Shown here piece after piece: positions 27,302 to 38,330 of a stretch of DNA of 64,000 nucleotides (position 1 is its first letter; each line of letters begins with the position of its first letter). The notes under the pieces were generated by a model, which was not told the DNA's origin, did no database searches, and saw only the letters and a list, made by a program, of their open reading frames with translations. The translations under genes were made by a program, and so were the position numbers. Source of the stretch: Phycisphaerae bacterium (GTDB lineage Bacteria; Planctomycetota; Phycisphaerae; Phycisphaerales; SM1A02); assembly GCA_002711415.1 (NCBI GenBank), contig PARI01000017.1:58502-122501 (forward strand), in the 5' to 3' direction.

Positions 27302-27871
27302 TCACAGTTCGAGCCGGTCGGCCTGCGCCGCGAGCGCGTCGATGCAGGACTGGATGTGGGCTTCGGGTTCGACCCCGAGTTCCTCCATGCCCAGCGACAT
27401 GTCCTCTCTGCTCACCGCGGCAGCGAACCGCGCATCCTTGATCTTCTTCTTCACGGATCGAGTCGTCAGCGACCGCACCCCGTCAGGTCGGACCTTGCTG
27501 CATGCGACGATGAACCCCGCCAGTTCATCACAGGCGAAGAGGTGTCTGGCCATGTCCGAATCCCGGCTCACCCCGCTGTACGTCGCGTGCCCGAGGATCG
27601 CCTGAAGAACCTCTTTGGAAACATCACCCCTCTTTCGCAGATGTTCCACGGCCACAAACGGGTGCTCCTCAGCCGTCGGATGCTTCTGGTAGTCCATGTC
27701 ATGAAGCAGTCCGGCCACGATCCAGATCTCCTTCTGGTCCGGGCAGTGGATGTCCGCATGGTGTCCCATGCATGCAGCCACGCATTCCATGTGATGCCTC
27801 AGCGAGGGCGAATCGACCCATTCGTGCATCAACGATCGGGCCTGGGCCTCTGTGATCTGGTTCGTGCTCAT
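27302..27871 (-). CDS. HD-domain phosphohydrolase-like protein
   Basis: 189 residues. The HD metal site is visible: HHMECVAACMGHHA, then the VAGLLHDMDYQKHP HD pair and a later HATYSG. This subgroup of short HDIG proteins has an unknown substrate, possibly nucleotides. It is convergent with the porin gene, with 9 bases between the stops. Confidence 0.85.
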   Translation of the reverse strand: MSTNQITEAQARSLMHEWVDSPSLRHHMECVAACMGHHADIHCPDQKEIWIVAGLLHDMDYQKHPTAEEHPFVAVEHLRKRGDVSKEVLQAILGHATYSGVSRDSDMARHLFACDELAGFIVACSKVRPDGVRSLTTRSVKKKIKDARFAAAVSREDMSLGMEELGVEPEAHIQSCIDALAAQADRLEL

Positions 27872-28180
27872 GGCATGGATCCCTCTGAATGCCCCTTGAA
27901 TGGCGGGAAGGCCCGGAACAAGGCGAGATCATTGTGAAAAGTTGTTCAAACCCCCACATATCCTATTGAAAACCCATGCACAGTAAAAGAGGTGGTTTCA
28001 AGCGAACTCGTTCGCAAACATCTCAGTATTGCTGCTCACGCTCTTGCTAACAGCGCTCAAGATCGTGAAGATAGAAGAAGGTTGTCGGTCCATCGTTCGG
28101 ATCGAAATCCTCCACCCCCACACAGCGCTTGTACATGTTGGTTTGCAGGATCAACAGCGGATGCTGAGGAGGACCCCCAC
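27872..28180 (+). promoter_or_regulatory. Promoter region between the HD and Fur genes, with an inverted repeat
   Basis: A 309-base divergent intergenic stretch, poorer in GC than the flanks. It holds a 6-2-6 inverted repeat GCGAAC-TC-GTTCGC at 28002-28015, a plausible operator, and the ribosome-binding site AGGAGGA just before 28181. No classical AT-rich Fur box or clear sigma-70 hexamer pair was seen. Confidence 0.4.
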
Positions 28181-28570
28181 ATGCCTACTTTGCGCAAGAC
28201 AAGGCAGCAATTCGTCATCGAGGATGTTGTTCGCAAGTCAGGACGTGCATTGAGTCCTTCCGAGATTCTCGAAGCCGGTTCGGTCGATGTTCCGTCCCTG
28301 AGCCTGGCAACGGTCTACCGGGCAGTCAGAAGGATGCAGGATGATGGTGTGCTCATTGCAGTCGAACTGCCCGGTGAGCCCCCCAGGTATGAGCATCGTG
28401 ATTCGGCGATCCATCATCACCACTACTTCAAGTGCGAGCGGTGTGATCACGTCAAGGGACTCAAGGGTGACCGGGACGACCTGAAGCACCTGCTTCCCGA
28501 GGACCACCGGTTCCACAGGCAGATCTGCATCCTCTACGGTGTGTGCCCGGACTGCCAGTCCATCGTCTAG
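28181..28570 (+). CDS. Fur-family transcriptional regulator
   Basis: 129 residues. The N-terminal winged helix (LSLATVYRAVRRMQDDGVL recognition region) is followed by the dimerisation/metal domain with HHHHYFKCERCDHV and the second zinc pair CPDC near the C-terminus. Both CxxC pairs of the structural zinc site are present. Which metal or peroxide it senses is not clear; the short C-terminus and lone gene fit Fur or PerR. AGGAGGA precedes the ATG; the longer frame from 27992 is not supported. Confidence 0.9.
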   Translation: MPTLRKTRQQFVIEDVVRKSGRALSPSEILEAGSVDVPSLSLATVYRAVRRMQDDGVLIAVELPGEPPRYEHRDSAIHHHHYFKCERCDHVKGLKGDRDDLKHLLPEDHRFHRQICILYGVCPDCQSIV

Positions 28571-28713
28571 CTGCCCTGGAAACTCCACTCTCCCCCACAT
28601 GGCATCAATCCAGGCGGGTTTCGCCTTCCTGGTTCTTTTCACCATGGCTCCGTGCGGATACCTTGAAGGGGATGTCGATGGCATCCCATGAAGAACCAGA
28701 TCGGAGTCACAGC

Positions 28714-30066
28714 ATGAGCAACCTGACAAGAAGAACCTTCATTCGCACCTCGACGGCCGCCACCGGTCTTGCATTCCTGCCTGCGGTTTCGTGGTCGCAG
28801 GTGCTTGGTGCGAACGAACGAGTCAACGTGGCCGCCATCGGAACCGGGGGCATGGGACAGACGGACCTTGCCAGCGTTGCTTCCCACGGTGACACGGCGA
28901 TCGTGGCCCTCTGTGACGTTGATCGAAGGATGCTTGATTCATCCGCCAAGAGATATCCCGAAGCAGTCTCGTACACCGATTACCGGGAGATGATGGACAA
29001 GATGGGTGATCGCATCGATGCGGTGATCATTTCGACACCCGATCACATGCACGCTCCCATTGCGATGGCCGCCATGAATGCCGGCAAGCATGTCTACTGC
29101 CAGAAGCCGCTTGCCCACTCGATCCATGAATGTCGCGCCCTTCGAGAGATGGCCAACAGCAAGCCCGGGATCATCACGCAGATGGGCACCCAGAACACCG
29201 CTCGCGCCATGAAGCGACGTGCGATGAGGGCGCTCCAGGAGGGGATCGTCGGACGGGTCATCGAGATCCAGGCATTGACCGATCGCGCCGGGGTCCCGGG
29301 ACGACCCTGGTGGCCACAGGGTCAACCCAGGCCCGAGGGTTCCGATCCGGTGCCCGAATTCCTCGAATGGGATCTATGGCTTGGTGTCGCCCCGGTACGT
29401 CCGTACAAGGAAGGTGCTTATGCGCCGTTCAAGTGGCGTGGAGTCCGTGACTTCGGCGTCGGAGCGCTCGGTGACATGGCCTGCCACATCGTCGATGCCC
29501 CATTCCAGAGCTTCGGCCTGGGAGATCCGACCATGGTGGAGTGTGAACCGATCTCCAACAGCGATGACCAGTACCCACTCCAGGAGATCGTCAGGATGAC
29601 CCTGCCGGGAGTCAGCGCCTCCGGAGGCCAGCCTATTCCATTCACGTGGTACGACGGCGGCCTCAAGCCGAAGCCCGGCCAGCTCGGGATGCCCGCCGAC
29701 CTGGATGTTCCATACAACGTCGCGATCATCCGCGGCGAGGAAGGAACGCTCATGGTTCCGATCACAGGCGACGGCACCAGGTTCTACAGGGAGGGCAAGG
29801 AGGTCGCCACGGATCTGCCCGATCACCCGGACAGGAACCACTGGCATCACTGGATCGAGGCGATTCACGGCAAGGAGACCAACTACACGCCGTTCGATTA
29901 CGCGGGCCGCGTCAGCGAGACGCTGGCGATCGGTGCCGTGGCGAGCAGGTATCCCAACGAGAAGCTCGAGTGGGATGCCAAGGCGATGAAGTTCACCAAC
30001 AAGCCCGAGGCGAATGCATACGTGACGAGGAAGTATCGTGACGGGTGGGAGGTCGAGAACCTCTAG
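28714..30066 (+). CDS. Tat-exported Gfo/Idh/MocA oxidoreductase
   Basis: 450 residues. Twin-arginine signal LTRRTFIRTSTAATGLAFLP, Rossmann domain with VAAIGTGGMGQTDL, the QKPLAHS motif and a C-terminal domain with GALGDMACHIVDAPF. This belongs to the large group of exported planctomycete dehydrogenases; the substrate is likely a sugar. GGAG lies 9 bases before the ATG at 28714, and the signal peptide rules out the longer frame from 28543. It converges on the DUF1501 gene, leaving 8 bases. Confidence 0.92.
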   Translation: MSNLTRRTFIRTSTAATGLAFLPAVSWSQVLGANERVNVAAIGTGGMGQTDLASVASHGDTAIVALCDVDRRMLDSSAKRYPEAVSYTDYREMMDKMGDRIDAVIISTPDHMHAPIAMAAMNAGKHVYCQKPLAHSIHECRALREMANSKPGIITQMGTQNTARAMKRRAMRALQEGIVGRVIEIQALTDRAGVPGRPWWPQGQPRPEGSDPVPEFLEWDLWLGVAPVRPYKEGAYAPFKWRGVRDFGVGALGDMACHIVDAPFQSFGLGDPTMVECEPISNSDDQYPLQEIVRMTLPGVSASGGQPIPFTWYDGGLKPKPGQLGMPADLDVPYNVAIIRGEEGTLMVPITGDGTRFYREGKEVATDLPDHPDRNHWHHWIEAIHGKETNYTPFDYAGRVSETLAIGAVASRYPNEKLEWDAKAMKFTNKPEANAYVTRKYRDGWEVENL

Positions 30067-30074
30067 CCGTCTGT

Positions 30075-31550
30075 TCAGGCGAGGATGTCCTTGACGATCC
30101 TTCCATGGACGTCGGTCAGCCTGAAGTCCCTTCCCTGGAACCGGTACGTCAACCGTTCGTGATCGATGCCCATCTGGGCCAGCACGGTCGCGTTCAGGTC
30201 GTGCACGTGCACCGGATCCCTGGTGATGTTGTAGGAGAAGTCGTCGGTTTCTCCGTGAACGATCCCGGGCTTGATTCCGGCCCCCGCCATCCAGATCGAG
30301 AAGCATCTCGGATGGTGGTCGCGACCGTAGTTTTCCTTCGTCAGCGCCCCCTGGCAGTAGACCGTCCTGCCGAACTCCCCTCCCCAGATCACCAGCGTGT
30401 CATCAAGCATCCCACGCTGCTTGAGATCCTTCACGAGCGCCATTGACGGCTGGTCGATGTCCCGGCACGAGTTGGGCAGATCCGTCGGCAGGTTGAAGTG
30501 ATGGTCCCATCCACGGATGAAGACCTGAACGAATCGAACATCCCGCTCGGCCAGTCTTCGGGCGAGCAGGCAGTTGGCGGCGAACGTGCCGGGCTTCCTG
30601 GCATCCGGTCCGTACATGTCGAAGACATGGTCGGGCTCGTCCGAGAGATCCGTGAGTTCCGGCACGCTCGCCTGCATCCTGTACGCCATCTCGTACTGGG
30701 CGATCCTGGCATTGGTCTCGGGATCCCCGATCGCCTCGTAATGCTCGCGGTTGATCATCGAGAGACGGTCGAGCATCCTGCGGCGGGACTGGTCATCGAT
30801 ACCCGGAGGATTGGACAGGTACAGCACCGGATCACCCTTGGACCGAAGCGCAACACCCTGGTACTCCGATGGAAGGAACCCGGTTCCCCAGAGCCTGTTG
30901 TACAGGGCCTGGGCTTCGGGACGTCCCGTCCAGGTCGAGTGAAGCACGACGAATGCCGGCAGCTCGTTGTTGACGCTTCCAAGCCCGTATGACAACCACG
31001 CACCCATGCTCGGTCGACCGGGCTGCTGACCACCGGTCATCATGAACGTGATGGCGGGGTCATGGTTGATCGCCTCGGTGTGCATCGACTTGATGATGCA
31101 CAGGTCGTCGACCATGGAAGCCGTGTGCGGGAGCAGTTCACTGATCCATGCGCCGCTCTGTCCGTACTGCTTGAACTTGTACTTGCTCGGTGCGATCGGG
31201 AACCTGTCCTGACCCGAGGTCATCGTGGTCAGCCGCTGTCCCTGGCGGATGGATTCGGGCAGTTCCTTGTCGAAGTACTCCTGCATCTTCGGCTTGTAGT
31301 CGTACATGTCCATCTGGCTGGGTGCCCCGGACATGAACAGGTAGATCACCCTCTTGGCCTTCGGGGCGAAGTGCGGTGAACCGAGCAGCCCAAGGCCCGG
31401 ATCCGGCTGGCCGGCCAGGGCGTCCAGTGATGGAACGCCGACGAGTGATCCCAGTGCGGCCATGCCGACACCACGGGAGATCGAGTCGCAGCAACGATCG
31501 AAGAACTGGCGTCTCGTGACGAGCAGGCTGTTTTCCAGTACGGGGTCCAT
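30075..31550 (-). CDS. DUF1501 Tat-exported protein
   Basis: 491 residues. Twin-arginine motif [16 protein letters not shown] at the N-terminus, then the DUF1501 core related to the sulfatase/alkaline phosphatase fold: [55 protein letters not shown] and [21 protein letters not shown]. Family members always sit beside PSD1 cytochrome genes, as here, 7 bases downstream of one. Biochemical activity is not established. Confidence 0.95.
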   Translation of the reverse strand: MDPVLENSLLVTRRQFFDRCCDSISRGVGMAALGSLVGVPSLDALAGQPDPGLGLLGSPHFAPKAKRVIYLFMSGAPSQMDMYDYKPKMQEYFDKELPESIRQGQRLTTMTSGQDRFPIAPSKYKFKQYGQSGAWISELLPHTASMVDDLCIIKSMHTEAINHDPAITFMMTGGQQPGRPSMGAWLSYGLGSVNNELPAFVVLHSTWTGRPEAQALYNRLWGTGFLPSEYQGVALRSKGDPVLYLSNPPGIDDQSRRRMLDRLSMINREHYEAIGDPETNARIAQYEMAYRMQASVPELTDLSDEPDHVFDMYGPDARKPGTFAANCLLARRLAERDVRFVQVFIRGWDHHFNLPTDLPNSCRDIDQPSMALVKDLKQRGMLDDTLVIWGGEFGRTVYCQGALTKENYGRDHHPRCFSIWMAGAGIKPGIVHGETDDFSYNITRDPVHVHDLNATVLAQMGIDHERLTYRFQGRDFRLTDVHGRIVKDILA

Positions 31551-31557
31551 GTGGTCT

Positions 31558-34500
31558 CTATCCCTTGGTGATTGCCTCGTCCAGGTTGAGTATCAGGTTC
31601 ATCACGATCGTCATGGCTGCATACTGCGATTGATCGATGCCGATGTCCCGCGGTGATTCCCCGACCGACAGAAGCTGCATGGCCGAGTCGGGGTCCTCGA
31701 TGTAGTCGCGCCTCTGTTCATCATAGAGTTGACCGAGCAGGTCAAGCTCGCTCCTGGTCGGATGCCGTGTCAGGACTGCCCTGAAGGCCCAGGTCAGCTG
31801 TTCTTCCAGGTCCTCCGGGTTCCGTATGATCGCTCTTCTGGCGAGGTTCCTCGCCGACTCGACGAACTGCTCGTCGTTCATCAGGAGCAGCGCGGCCAGG
31901 GGCGTGTTGGTCCGTTCTCGACGCACCGTGCACGACTCCCTGCTGGGGGCGTCGAAGGTGGTCATGCTCGGTGGCGGGCTCGTTCTCTTCCAGAACGTGT
32001 AGACGCTTCTCCTGTAGAGGTCGTCACCGTCATCCCTCGTGAACCGGGCCGTGTTGCTTCGGGTGTACCCGACCGCGAACCAGAGCCCGTCCGGCTGGTA
32101 TGGCTTGACGCTTGGGCCACCAAGCTTCTCCACGAGCAACCCGCTGACATGCAGGTTCATGTCCCGGATCATCTCCGCATCGAGGCGGAACCTCGGGCCT
32201 CGTGACAGCATCCGGTTTCCCGGATCATCCATCTGCTCCTGCTCGGATCGCTGGACCTCCTGGCAATACGTGTCACTTATGACGATCAGCCGGTGAAGGG
32301 CCTTGAGGTCCCATCCGCTCTGGATGAACCAGGCGGCCAGCCAGTCGAGCAGTTCCGGATGCGAGGGCAGTTCTCCCTGTGAACCGAAGTCCTCCGTAGT
32401 TGCGACCAGCCCCGTGCCGAAGTATTCCTGCCAGATCCTGTTGACGGTTACCCGTGCAACGAGTGGATGATCCGGATCGGTGAGCCAGTTGGCGAAACCG
32501 AGCCTGTTTCTGGGCGCCTCCGCCGGGAATCCCGGGAGCACCTTCGGCGTGTCCGGGTTCACCTCCTCGCCCGGCTGGTCGTACTGTCCCCTCATCATCA
32601 CGTGGGTCTTTCGACGCTGCATGTTCTCCTGGCTGACCAGGGTCGTCGGTACGGAATTCTCGACGGACTCGATCCGGGCGTTCTCCTCATCGATCCGCGA
32701 GACCAGTTCCCTTCCACGTGGCCAGACCTGGCGTCGATAGTACTCCTGGATCGATCGATCCTGCTCCACGGTCCGATCCGTCGGATCCTGCGACAGCGCC
32801 AGCGCGATGTTCGCAGGTTCATTCATCGACGAATCCTCGATGACGGAGAAAACGTATCCGGAGGCGCCAGAGATGTTGACGATCTTGAAAAGAAGCTCGT
32901 TGTCACCTTCGACCAGGTCCAGGTCGATCGTGTCCTGGTTCGGCGCAGCGCCCCGGGCGACATGCTTGCGGAGCACGACCTGGTCGTTGAGAACGACCTT
33001 CAACGCATCGTCCGAACCCAGTCCCACGGTGATGGTTCGTGCCGTGGGCGAATGGATCGTTCTTCGCAGGTAGTGTGCCGAGTCCGGTTCCTGCGTGAAC
33101 GGATGCGCGATCCCGTCGATGTCGGCCGATCTGGAGACCCACTTCCTGTCCTGCTGGAACACGGCTTCAGGATCATCGATCGATTCGGGTCCGAAATCGG
33201 TATCAAGCGCCGATTCGGACGACGAGCCCCTGAACGGCCCGCAGTACATCCATGGTGAAAGCGACACCGCCGCTGCGGCGGGATCGGAGGTCGCCGTGAT
33301 CCTCAACCTGCCGATCGAGTGCATGGGAAACCTCGACTGGAAGTGCAGTCGGACGAGGAGTTCCTCGTCTGCTTCGAGCGAGATCGGTGATTCCGGAACC
33401 AGCGAAATCGATCTGGATTCGGAACCATCCGGATAGGCGACCGCCCACCCATTGGAATCTCCGAAGTCACCATCGATGGTCCTGGTTGACGGGTAGTTGG
33501 GCTGCTCGTAGTCGGCGATTGCACGGACCAGTCGAACCGGCTCCACTGCTTCCCCGTCCACCGTCTCGATCTCGATCTCGGTGAGCACGAAGTTTCCGTT
33601 GTCCTTCCAACGACCGGGCCCGTTCCTGGGAAGACTTTCGTGGGTCAACGCCTCGAGTTGCATCGCCGTGATCCGATCCAGGTCGGTGCGAGTCGTGAAC
33701 TCGTAGACCTCCTTGTCCGGGTTCTCGCCACCGGCAAGATGCGATCCATCCCCGAGGTCCGTGAACGTTGTTCCATTGCTCGAGACCAGACTCGTCGGTT
33801 CAAGAACCGACCACCGGCCCTCGAGTGCGGCGTTCCGCTGCTCGGCCCATGCGTTCCTGGCCAGGACGAACGATTCACTCTGCTGCTCCAGCTCGGAATC
33901 CAGGGACTCGATGACCTGCCTGATCCGCTGGATCTCCTCTTCCTGTTCGGTCGTCGGCACCCTGATCACCGGAGGTGGTCCCTGGATGTTTCCATCCATG
34001 GCCGCCTCGGTCGTATTGTTGAAGAACGCCAGGAGCTCGTAGAACTCCTTCTGGCTGATCGGATCGTACTTGTGATCATGGCAGGCGGCACAGCCGGTCG
34101 TCAGCCCGAGCCAGATGGTCGAGGTCGTCTCGACCCTGTCGACGGCGTACTTCAACAGGTACTCCTCGTTGATCGCGCCACCCTCGCTGGTGGTGATGTT
34201 GCACCTGTTGAATCCCGAGGCGATGAGCTGGTCGGTCGAGGCATCCTCAAGGAGATCCCCGGCCAGCTGTTCGACCGTGAACTGGTCGAAGGGCATGTTG
34301 TCGTTGAGCGCCTGGATGACCCAGTCACGATAGGCCCACATCGTCCGCTCGTTGTCCAGGTGGAGACCGTGGGTGTCGGCGAATCGAGCGGCATCCAGCC
34401 AGTACCTGCCCTTGTGTTCACCGTACCGAGGGCTCGCCAAGAGCCTGTCGATGACGCGGTTCCATGCATCCTCGCGATCGTCGGCCAGGAAGGCGTCCGT

Positions 34501-35091
34501 CTCCTCGACGGTCGGTGGCAGCCCCGAGAGGTCGAACGTGACCCGTCTCAGAAGCGTCTGCCTGTCCGCCCTCGCTCGAGGTTTCCTGTTTCCTGATTTC
34601 AGCTTCTCATTGACAAAGGCATCGATCGGGTTGTTCCACTCACCCTGCTCGACCCCGGGGATCCCGGGCACCTCGATCGGGAGGAAGGACCAGTGAACCT
34701 CGTAGTCGGCACCCTGCTCGATCCACCTGCGGATGATTCTGATCTCCAGGTCGGTCAGCGGTTTGTGCAGTTGCTCGGGCGGCATCCGATCAGCTGGATC
34801 CTCGGCCGTGATCCTCTGGTACACCAGGCTCGCTTCTGGATCGCCCGGAACGATCGCCGCAGCACCGTCATGTTGCATGATCGCCATGTCCCGGACATCG
34901 AGTCTCAGCGAGGCCTTCCTCGCAGCCGAGTCCGGTCCATGACACCGATAGCACTTGTCGGAGAGGATCGGCCTGACATCACGGTTGAATTCGATCGTGT
35001 CCGGAAGCTCCTGGCCCATGGCCGGCACCGCGCCTGCTGAAAGCAGCAGGAATGTGGCATTGAGAAGTGCACGCGGGCCAGTCAATTGCAT
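31558..35091 (-). CDS. PSD1 and planctomycete cytochrome c domain protein (DUF1549/DUF1553)
   Basis: 1177 residues. Signal peptide ([20 protein letters not shown]), PSCyt1 cytochrome c motif CYRCH at residues 47-51, DUF1549 (about 130-350, including [23 protein letters not shown]), a long central region with beta-sandwich character, and DUF1553 (about 860-1140, [29 protein letters not shown]). Periplasmic and likely redox-active; substrate unknown. GGAGG 8 bases upstream selects the ATG at 35091 over the frame's first codon at 35277. It forms an operon with the DUF1501 gene. Confidence 0.94.
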   Translation of the reverse strand: MQLTGPRALLNATFLLLSAGAVPAMGQELPDTIEFNRDVRPILSDKCYRCHGPDSAARKASLRLDVRDMAIMQHDGAAAIVPGDPEASLVYQRITAEDPADRMPPEQLHKPLTDLEIRIIRRWIEQGADYEVHWSFLPIEVPGIPGVEQGEWNNPIDAFVNEKLKSGNRKPRARADRQTLLRRVTFDLSGLPPTVEETDAFLADDREDAWNRVIDRLLASPRYGEHKGRYWLDAARFADTHGLHLDNERTMWAYRDWVIQALNDNMPFDQFTVEQLAGDLLEDASTDQLIASGFNRCNITTSEGGAINEEYLLKYAVDRVETTSTIWLGLTTGCAACHDHKYDPISQKEFYELLAFFNNTTEAAMDGNIQGPPPVIRVPTTEQEEEIQRIRQVIESLDSELEQQSESFVLARNAWAEQRNAALEGRWSVLEPTSLVSSNGTTFTDLGDGSHLAGGENPDKEVYEFTTRTDLDRITAMQLEALTHESLPRNGPGRWKDNGNFVLTEIEIETVDGEAVEPVRLVRAIADYEQPNYPSTRTIDGDFGDSNGWAVAYPDGSESRSISLVPESPISLEADEELLVRLHFQSRFPMHSIGRLRITATSDPAAAAVSLSPWMYCGPFRGSSSESALDTDFGPESIDDPEAVFQQDRKWVSRSADIDGIAHPFTQEPDSAHYLRRTIHSPTARTITVGLGSDDALKVVLNDQVVLRKHVARGAAPNQDTIDLDLVEGDNELLFKIVNISGASGYVFSVIEDSSMNEPANIALALSQDPTDRTVEQDRSIQEYYRRQVWPRGRELVSRIDEENARIESVENSVPTTLVSQENMQRRKTHVMMRGQYDQPGEEVNPDTPKVLPGFPAEAPRNRLGFANWLTDPDHPLVARVTVNRIWQEYFGTGLVATTEDFGSQGELPSHPELLDWLAAWFIQSGWDLKALHRLIVISDTYCQEVQRSEQEQMDDPGNRMLSRGPRFRLDAEMIRDMNLHVSGLLVEKLGGPSVKPYQPDGLWFAVGYTRSNTARFTRDDGDDLYRRSVYTFWKRTSPPPSMTTFDAPSRESCTVRRERTNTPLAALLLMNDEQFVESARNLARRAIIRNPEDLEEQLTWAFRAVLTRHPTRSELDLLGQLYDEQRRDYIEDPDSAMQLLSVGESPRDIGIDQSQYAAMTIVMNLILNLDEAITKG

Positions 35092-35185
35092 CACGCAAGC
35101 CTCCGGATGGTCCATCAGGACCGGGATCCAGTGTAATTTGGATGACCACCCGAAACACCCCTCATTCGATGCAATCACGCCATAT

Positions 35186-36241
35186 TCAATCGGAGGAAGT
35201 CGCTTGATGCCCACCGGCCCCCGGGATTCGCATGTCGACCACCAGTGGAAGGTGATCGCTTCCGATGTCGGGACCAAGCCTGAAGTCGTTCACCATGATC
35301 ACGGGATCGACACAGAGATGATCAATGGGAATCATCGTGAGCGAAGGCAGCCTGAATTCGAACCATTTCGGGAATCGAACCGGCCATGTCGGGAGGTTGC
35401 CGTATCCGCGTCTTCCCGAGACGAGACCACTTGTTCGCGTGAAGTTCCTGAATCTCGGTGAGTACATCGTCGTGTTCATGTCACCGGCGAGAATGACCGG
35501 AAGTTCTCCCAGCCTCTTCGTGGCCACCAGGTCCGCGATCGATTCGAGTTCCCGGTTCCTCAGCATCGCGGTCGCGATCGATCTCGGCGACATGAGGTGG
35601 ACCGCGAACATCAAGACGTCGGCATTCGGCCCGTCGATGACGGCTGTCGCATATGGGAATGACATCTTCTCGAGCTTGCCAACCGTGACGTTTCGCATCG
35701 GGTGTCGACTGATGATCGCGAGACCGCCCGGTGAATCAGACGGCCATGCATGCTGGTGCGGGTACGTCGAGGCGAGAGATTCCAGGCTGTCCGAGAATTG
35801 CTTCGTGCATTCCTGCACGATGACGACATCAGGCTTCTCCTTGACGATCATCGTGTTCAGGTATTGTGGATTTTCGTTCCTGTAGAGCACGTTGGCGAGC
35901 ATGACCCGGAGTTCCTGGCTCGTGCCAGTGACCTGTACGTCCCTTCCCCTGTAGTCGCCGCTCGCGATGAAGGCGTTGATCGTTGCGAGCACCAGGGACA
36001 TCAACGCCCATCCCGGGCTCCTCATCAACAGCAGCAACACGCAGGCGCCGGCGGCGACGAGCATCATCTGGAACGTGAACGGTGCGATCCAGGTGTTGAT
36101 GATCGTGACCGGGAATTGACCGAAACCGAGCAGGATGTAGCCCATGATCACCAGGATCACCAATGCCCTGGTGAAGAGCATGCGAGTTCGATAGGACCGT
36201 GAATCCGACTGATCCTGCTCGCTGGTCTCCTGCTTGTCCAT
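35186..36241 (-). CDS. Membrane-anchored endonuclease/exonuclease/phosphatase-family protein
   Basis: 351 residues. Three N-terminal transmembrane helices (about 22-95) are followed by the EEP fold: MLANVLYRNENP, PDVVIVQECT (metal Glu), FAVHLMSP, VILAGDMNTT (catalytic Asp and Asn) and GSDHLPLVVDM (terminal Asp-His). The fold includes nucleases, phospholipid and inositol phosphatases; the extracytoplasmic topology favours a non-nuclease role, by inference. GGAG stands 7 bases before the ATG. It lies 24 bases after the Gfo/Idh gene. Confidence 0.87.
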   Translation of the reverse strand: MDKQETSEQDQSDSRSYRTRMLFTRALVILVIMGYILLGFGQFPVTIINTWIAPFTFQMMLVAAGACVLLLLMRSPGWALMSLVLATINAFIASGDYRGRDVQVTGTSQELRVMLANVLYRNENPQYLNTMIVKEKPDVVIVQECTKQFSDSLESLASTYPHQHAWPSDSPGGLAIISRHPMRNVTVGKLEKMSFPYATAVIDGPNADVLMFAVHLMSPRSIATAMLRNRELESIADLVATKRLGELPVILAGDMNTTMYSPRFRNFTRTSGLVSGRRGYGNLPTWPVRFPKWFEFRLPSLTMIPIDHLCVDPVIMVNDFRLGPDIGSDHLPLVVDMRIPGAGGHQATSSD

Positions 36242-36265
36242 GAATCTCTCCGTTATCCCGGAGCG

Positions 36266-37285
36266 TCAGCTCGTTTCAAGAACGGGGGCCGCCTCGTGCC
36301 CTCCGTCGAGGCTCTCCAGTTCCGCCTGCAGGACAGCCGCCACCATCGCTGCATCCTCCATCTTCACGGGACCGACGAGCTCCCCCTTCTCGATGGCGCC
36401 GAGAAAGGCTGCTGCCTCGTACTGGTACCCGGTTCCGGGATCGACCGGTATATCCGTGACCCCGTCGCCTGTCTCCAACTGCAGTGTTGGTTCCCGTGAA
36501 AGATCAAAGCTCATCGTGGCGCCGGGGAACTCGAGCGTGCACTCCATCCGGAAGGTCACGTCATCTCCATCCAGCCACCCACCCTCGGCGGTGACGTCCG
36601 GCCCCTGCTCGTAGAAGTACTCGGTCGTGACGTGGTTGATCGACCCGGTGCTCTTGAGATGCCCGGGCATCCCGAGACACCAGCAGATGAAATCCGCATC
36701 GTGGATGTGCAGGTCGATGATCGCGCCCCCGCTCCGGGAGGGGTCCAGGTAGAAATCCTGTGACCAACTCGGCTTCCCGCCCATTCGCAGAAGCGACATC
36801 CGCTCGATGGCGCCATGCTGCTGCTGCAGTATCGCCGTTCTCATCTCGGGCCATCCCGGCCAGAACCGCATGCAGTGTGCCGGCATCACCATGCGTCCGG
36901 CCGATCGAGCGGCATGGGCGATCCGGAAGACTCCCTCCGGGGTGAGCGCGACCGGCTTCTCCAGCAGAACGTGCTTGCCGGCATCCAGCGACCGACAGGC
37001 CAGTTCGATGTGCGAGTCCGTGGGTGTCGTGATGCTCACGGCATCGATCCCTGGATCATCGAGCAATCGGTCGAGTTCATCGGTGACCTCGATGGTTCCT
37101 TCCTCGAAGATCTCCTCGTCGGACGTGTCGGAGACGAGATTCCCCCCGATCGGGGGTTGTTGGGACTTCAGCCGATCGACATTGGTGTCGCAGATCATCG
37201 CCACGCGACACCTTCGATCCTGCTGGAACGCCGCCAGGTGGGTGCGTCCCATGAACCCCATTCCGATGATCCCGATTCCGATCAT
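36266..37285 (-). CDS. Cytoplasmic Gfo/Idh/MocA oxidoreductase
   Basis: 339 residues without a signal peptide. N-terminal Rossmann motif GIIGMGFMGRTH, then VLLEKPVALTPEG with the conserved EKP, and SGGAIIDLHIHDADFICW in the C-terminal domain. It is distinct from the two Tat-exported paralogues. Together with the upstream amidohydrolase it resembles a small sugar or sugar-lactone degradation set; the substrate is unknown. Confidence 0.92.
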   Translation of the reverse strand: MIGIGIIGMGFMGRTHLAAFQQDRRCRVAMICDTNVDRLKSQQPPIGGNLVSDTSDEEIFEEGTIEVTDELDRLLDDPGIDAVSITTPTDSHIELACRSLDAGKHVLLEKPVALTPEGVFRIAHAARSAGRMVMPAHCMRFWPGWPEMRTAILQQQHGAIERMSLLRMGGKPSWSQDFYLDPSRSGGAIIDLHIHDADFICWCLGMPGHLKSTGSINHVTTEYFYEQGPDVTAEGGWLDGDDVTFRMECTLEFPGATMSFDLSREPTLQLETGDGVTDIPVDPGTGYQYEAAAFLGAIEKGELVGPVKMEDAAMVAAVLQAELESLDGGHEAAPVLETS

Positions 37286-37317
37286 GTACCAGTTCCGTTC
37301 TTCATTGGCTCCAGATT

Positions 37318-38166
37318 CTACAGCCCATACACGGTGATCGCGTTATCGTGGAATATCGAGTCGACCACCTGGGCACCCTCCCGTCCAACGAGTTCAAGGA
37401 TCCAGTCGATCCATGCGAGACCCGTCCGGGTCTCCCTGTCGACTGGCCAGTTGCTGCCGAACACGAGCCTTTCCGACCCGAAGCAGTCCAGCATGTGCTC
37501 GAACCACGGGGCCATGGATTGCAGGGACAGGTCGGCATCTCCTGCGAGTTCACCGATTCCGGAGATCTTCATGACCGTGTTCTCCAGGCTGCCGAGTTCC
37601 CTGACACCCTTCCGCCATTTCGGATCAGCATCAACCTGGAACTGGGCGCGGCCACAATGATCTACGACAATGGTCGTTTCCGGGCATGATCGAGCCAGGG
37701 AGGCCCCATCCAGAAGTTCGCCCGGCCTCTGGCAGAGATCGAACACGAGTTTGCATTCACCCATCTTTCCGACTCCATCGACGAACCGGCTCTCCAGGCA
37801 GGCACCCGGAGGACTCGAGTCGGAGTGCAGGATGTGCCGGATACCCTTGACCCACGGGAGATCCGCGAGCGAGTGCATCCACTGATCGAATCCATCCTCC
37901 CCGGGGCATCCGCCCAGCACGGCCGCGGTCACCGGGTTTTCATTGGATTCGACGAGGGTTCGTGCGAACTCCAGTTCCGCCTCTCGGCTGCCGGCGCCCA
38001 CGTCGACTTCCATGTACACGGCCGACACGATTCCATGTCGCTCCATGTCGTCACCGTATTGATCAATCATGAACGCCCTGTTCAGTTCCGGGCTGGTATC
38101 AAGCCACGGCATGTCCAGTTTTCCGGGATCCCAGGCGTGCACATGCGTATCAACGATCTTCATCAC
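37318..38166 (-). CDS. Amidohydrolase 2 family protein, sugar lactonase-like
   Basis: 282 residues forming a metal-dependent TIM barrel: VDTHVHAWDP at the N-terminus, WVKGIRHILHS, TIVVDHCGRAQ and LVFGSNWPVDRE near the end. The pattern is that of L-fucono- and L-rhamnono-lactonases. Its neighbour is a Gfo/Idh dehydrogenase 32 bases downstream, which fits a dehydrogenase-lactonase pair, by inference. The first codon may be 38166 or the next ATG at 38163. Confidence 0.86.
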   Translation of the reverse strand: MMKIVDTHVHAWDPGKLDMPWLDTSPELNRAFMIDQYGDDMERHGIVSAVYMEVDVGAGSREAELEFARTLVESNENPVTAAVLGGCPGEDGFDQWMHSLADLPWVKGIRHILHSDSSPPGACLESRFVDGVGKMGECKLVFDLCQRPGELLDGASLARSCPETTIVVDHCGRAQFQVDADPKWRKGVRELGSLENTVMKISGIGELAGDADLSLQSMAPWFEHMLDCFGSERLVFGSNWPVDRETRTGLAWIDWILELVGREGAQVVDSIFHDNAITVYGL

Positions 38167-38207
38167 GGGACCCCTGGGTGATCCACCAGTTCAAGTGGCT
38201 TCGGTCA

Positions 38208-38330
38208 TCACCACGTGTTGGATGTCTGGTACGGACCACCCTTCCACAGGAACAGAACGAGCCCAACCAGGAACAGTGCGATCAGCAGTGCGAGCCAGAA
38301 GCCTGGGGTCTTGTAGATCTTGGAAGCCAT
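38208..38330 (-). CDS. 40-residue single-pass membrane peptide
   Basis: Reads MASKIYKTPG, then a hydrophobic helix FWLALLIALFLVGLVLFLW and KGGPYQTSNTW. It lies 41 bases upstream of the amidohydrolase gene on the same strand. The ribosome-binding site is weak (CGGAA). Composition and topology look like a real small membrane protein, but nothing else confirms it. Confidence 0.5.
   Translation of the reverse strand: MASKIYKTPGFWLALLIALFLVGLVLFLWKGGPYQTSNTW

Noticed and set aside
27872-28180. Classical Fur box upstream of the Fur-family gene
   Set aside because: No GATAATGATAATCATTATC-like AT-rich dyad was found.
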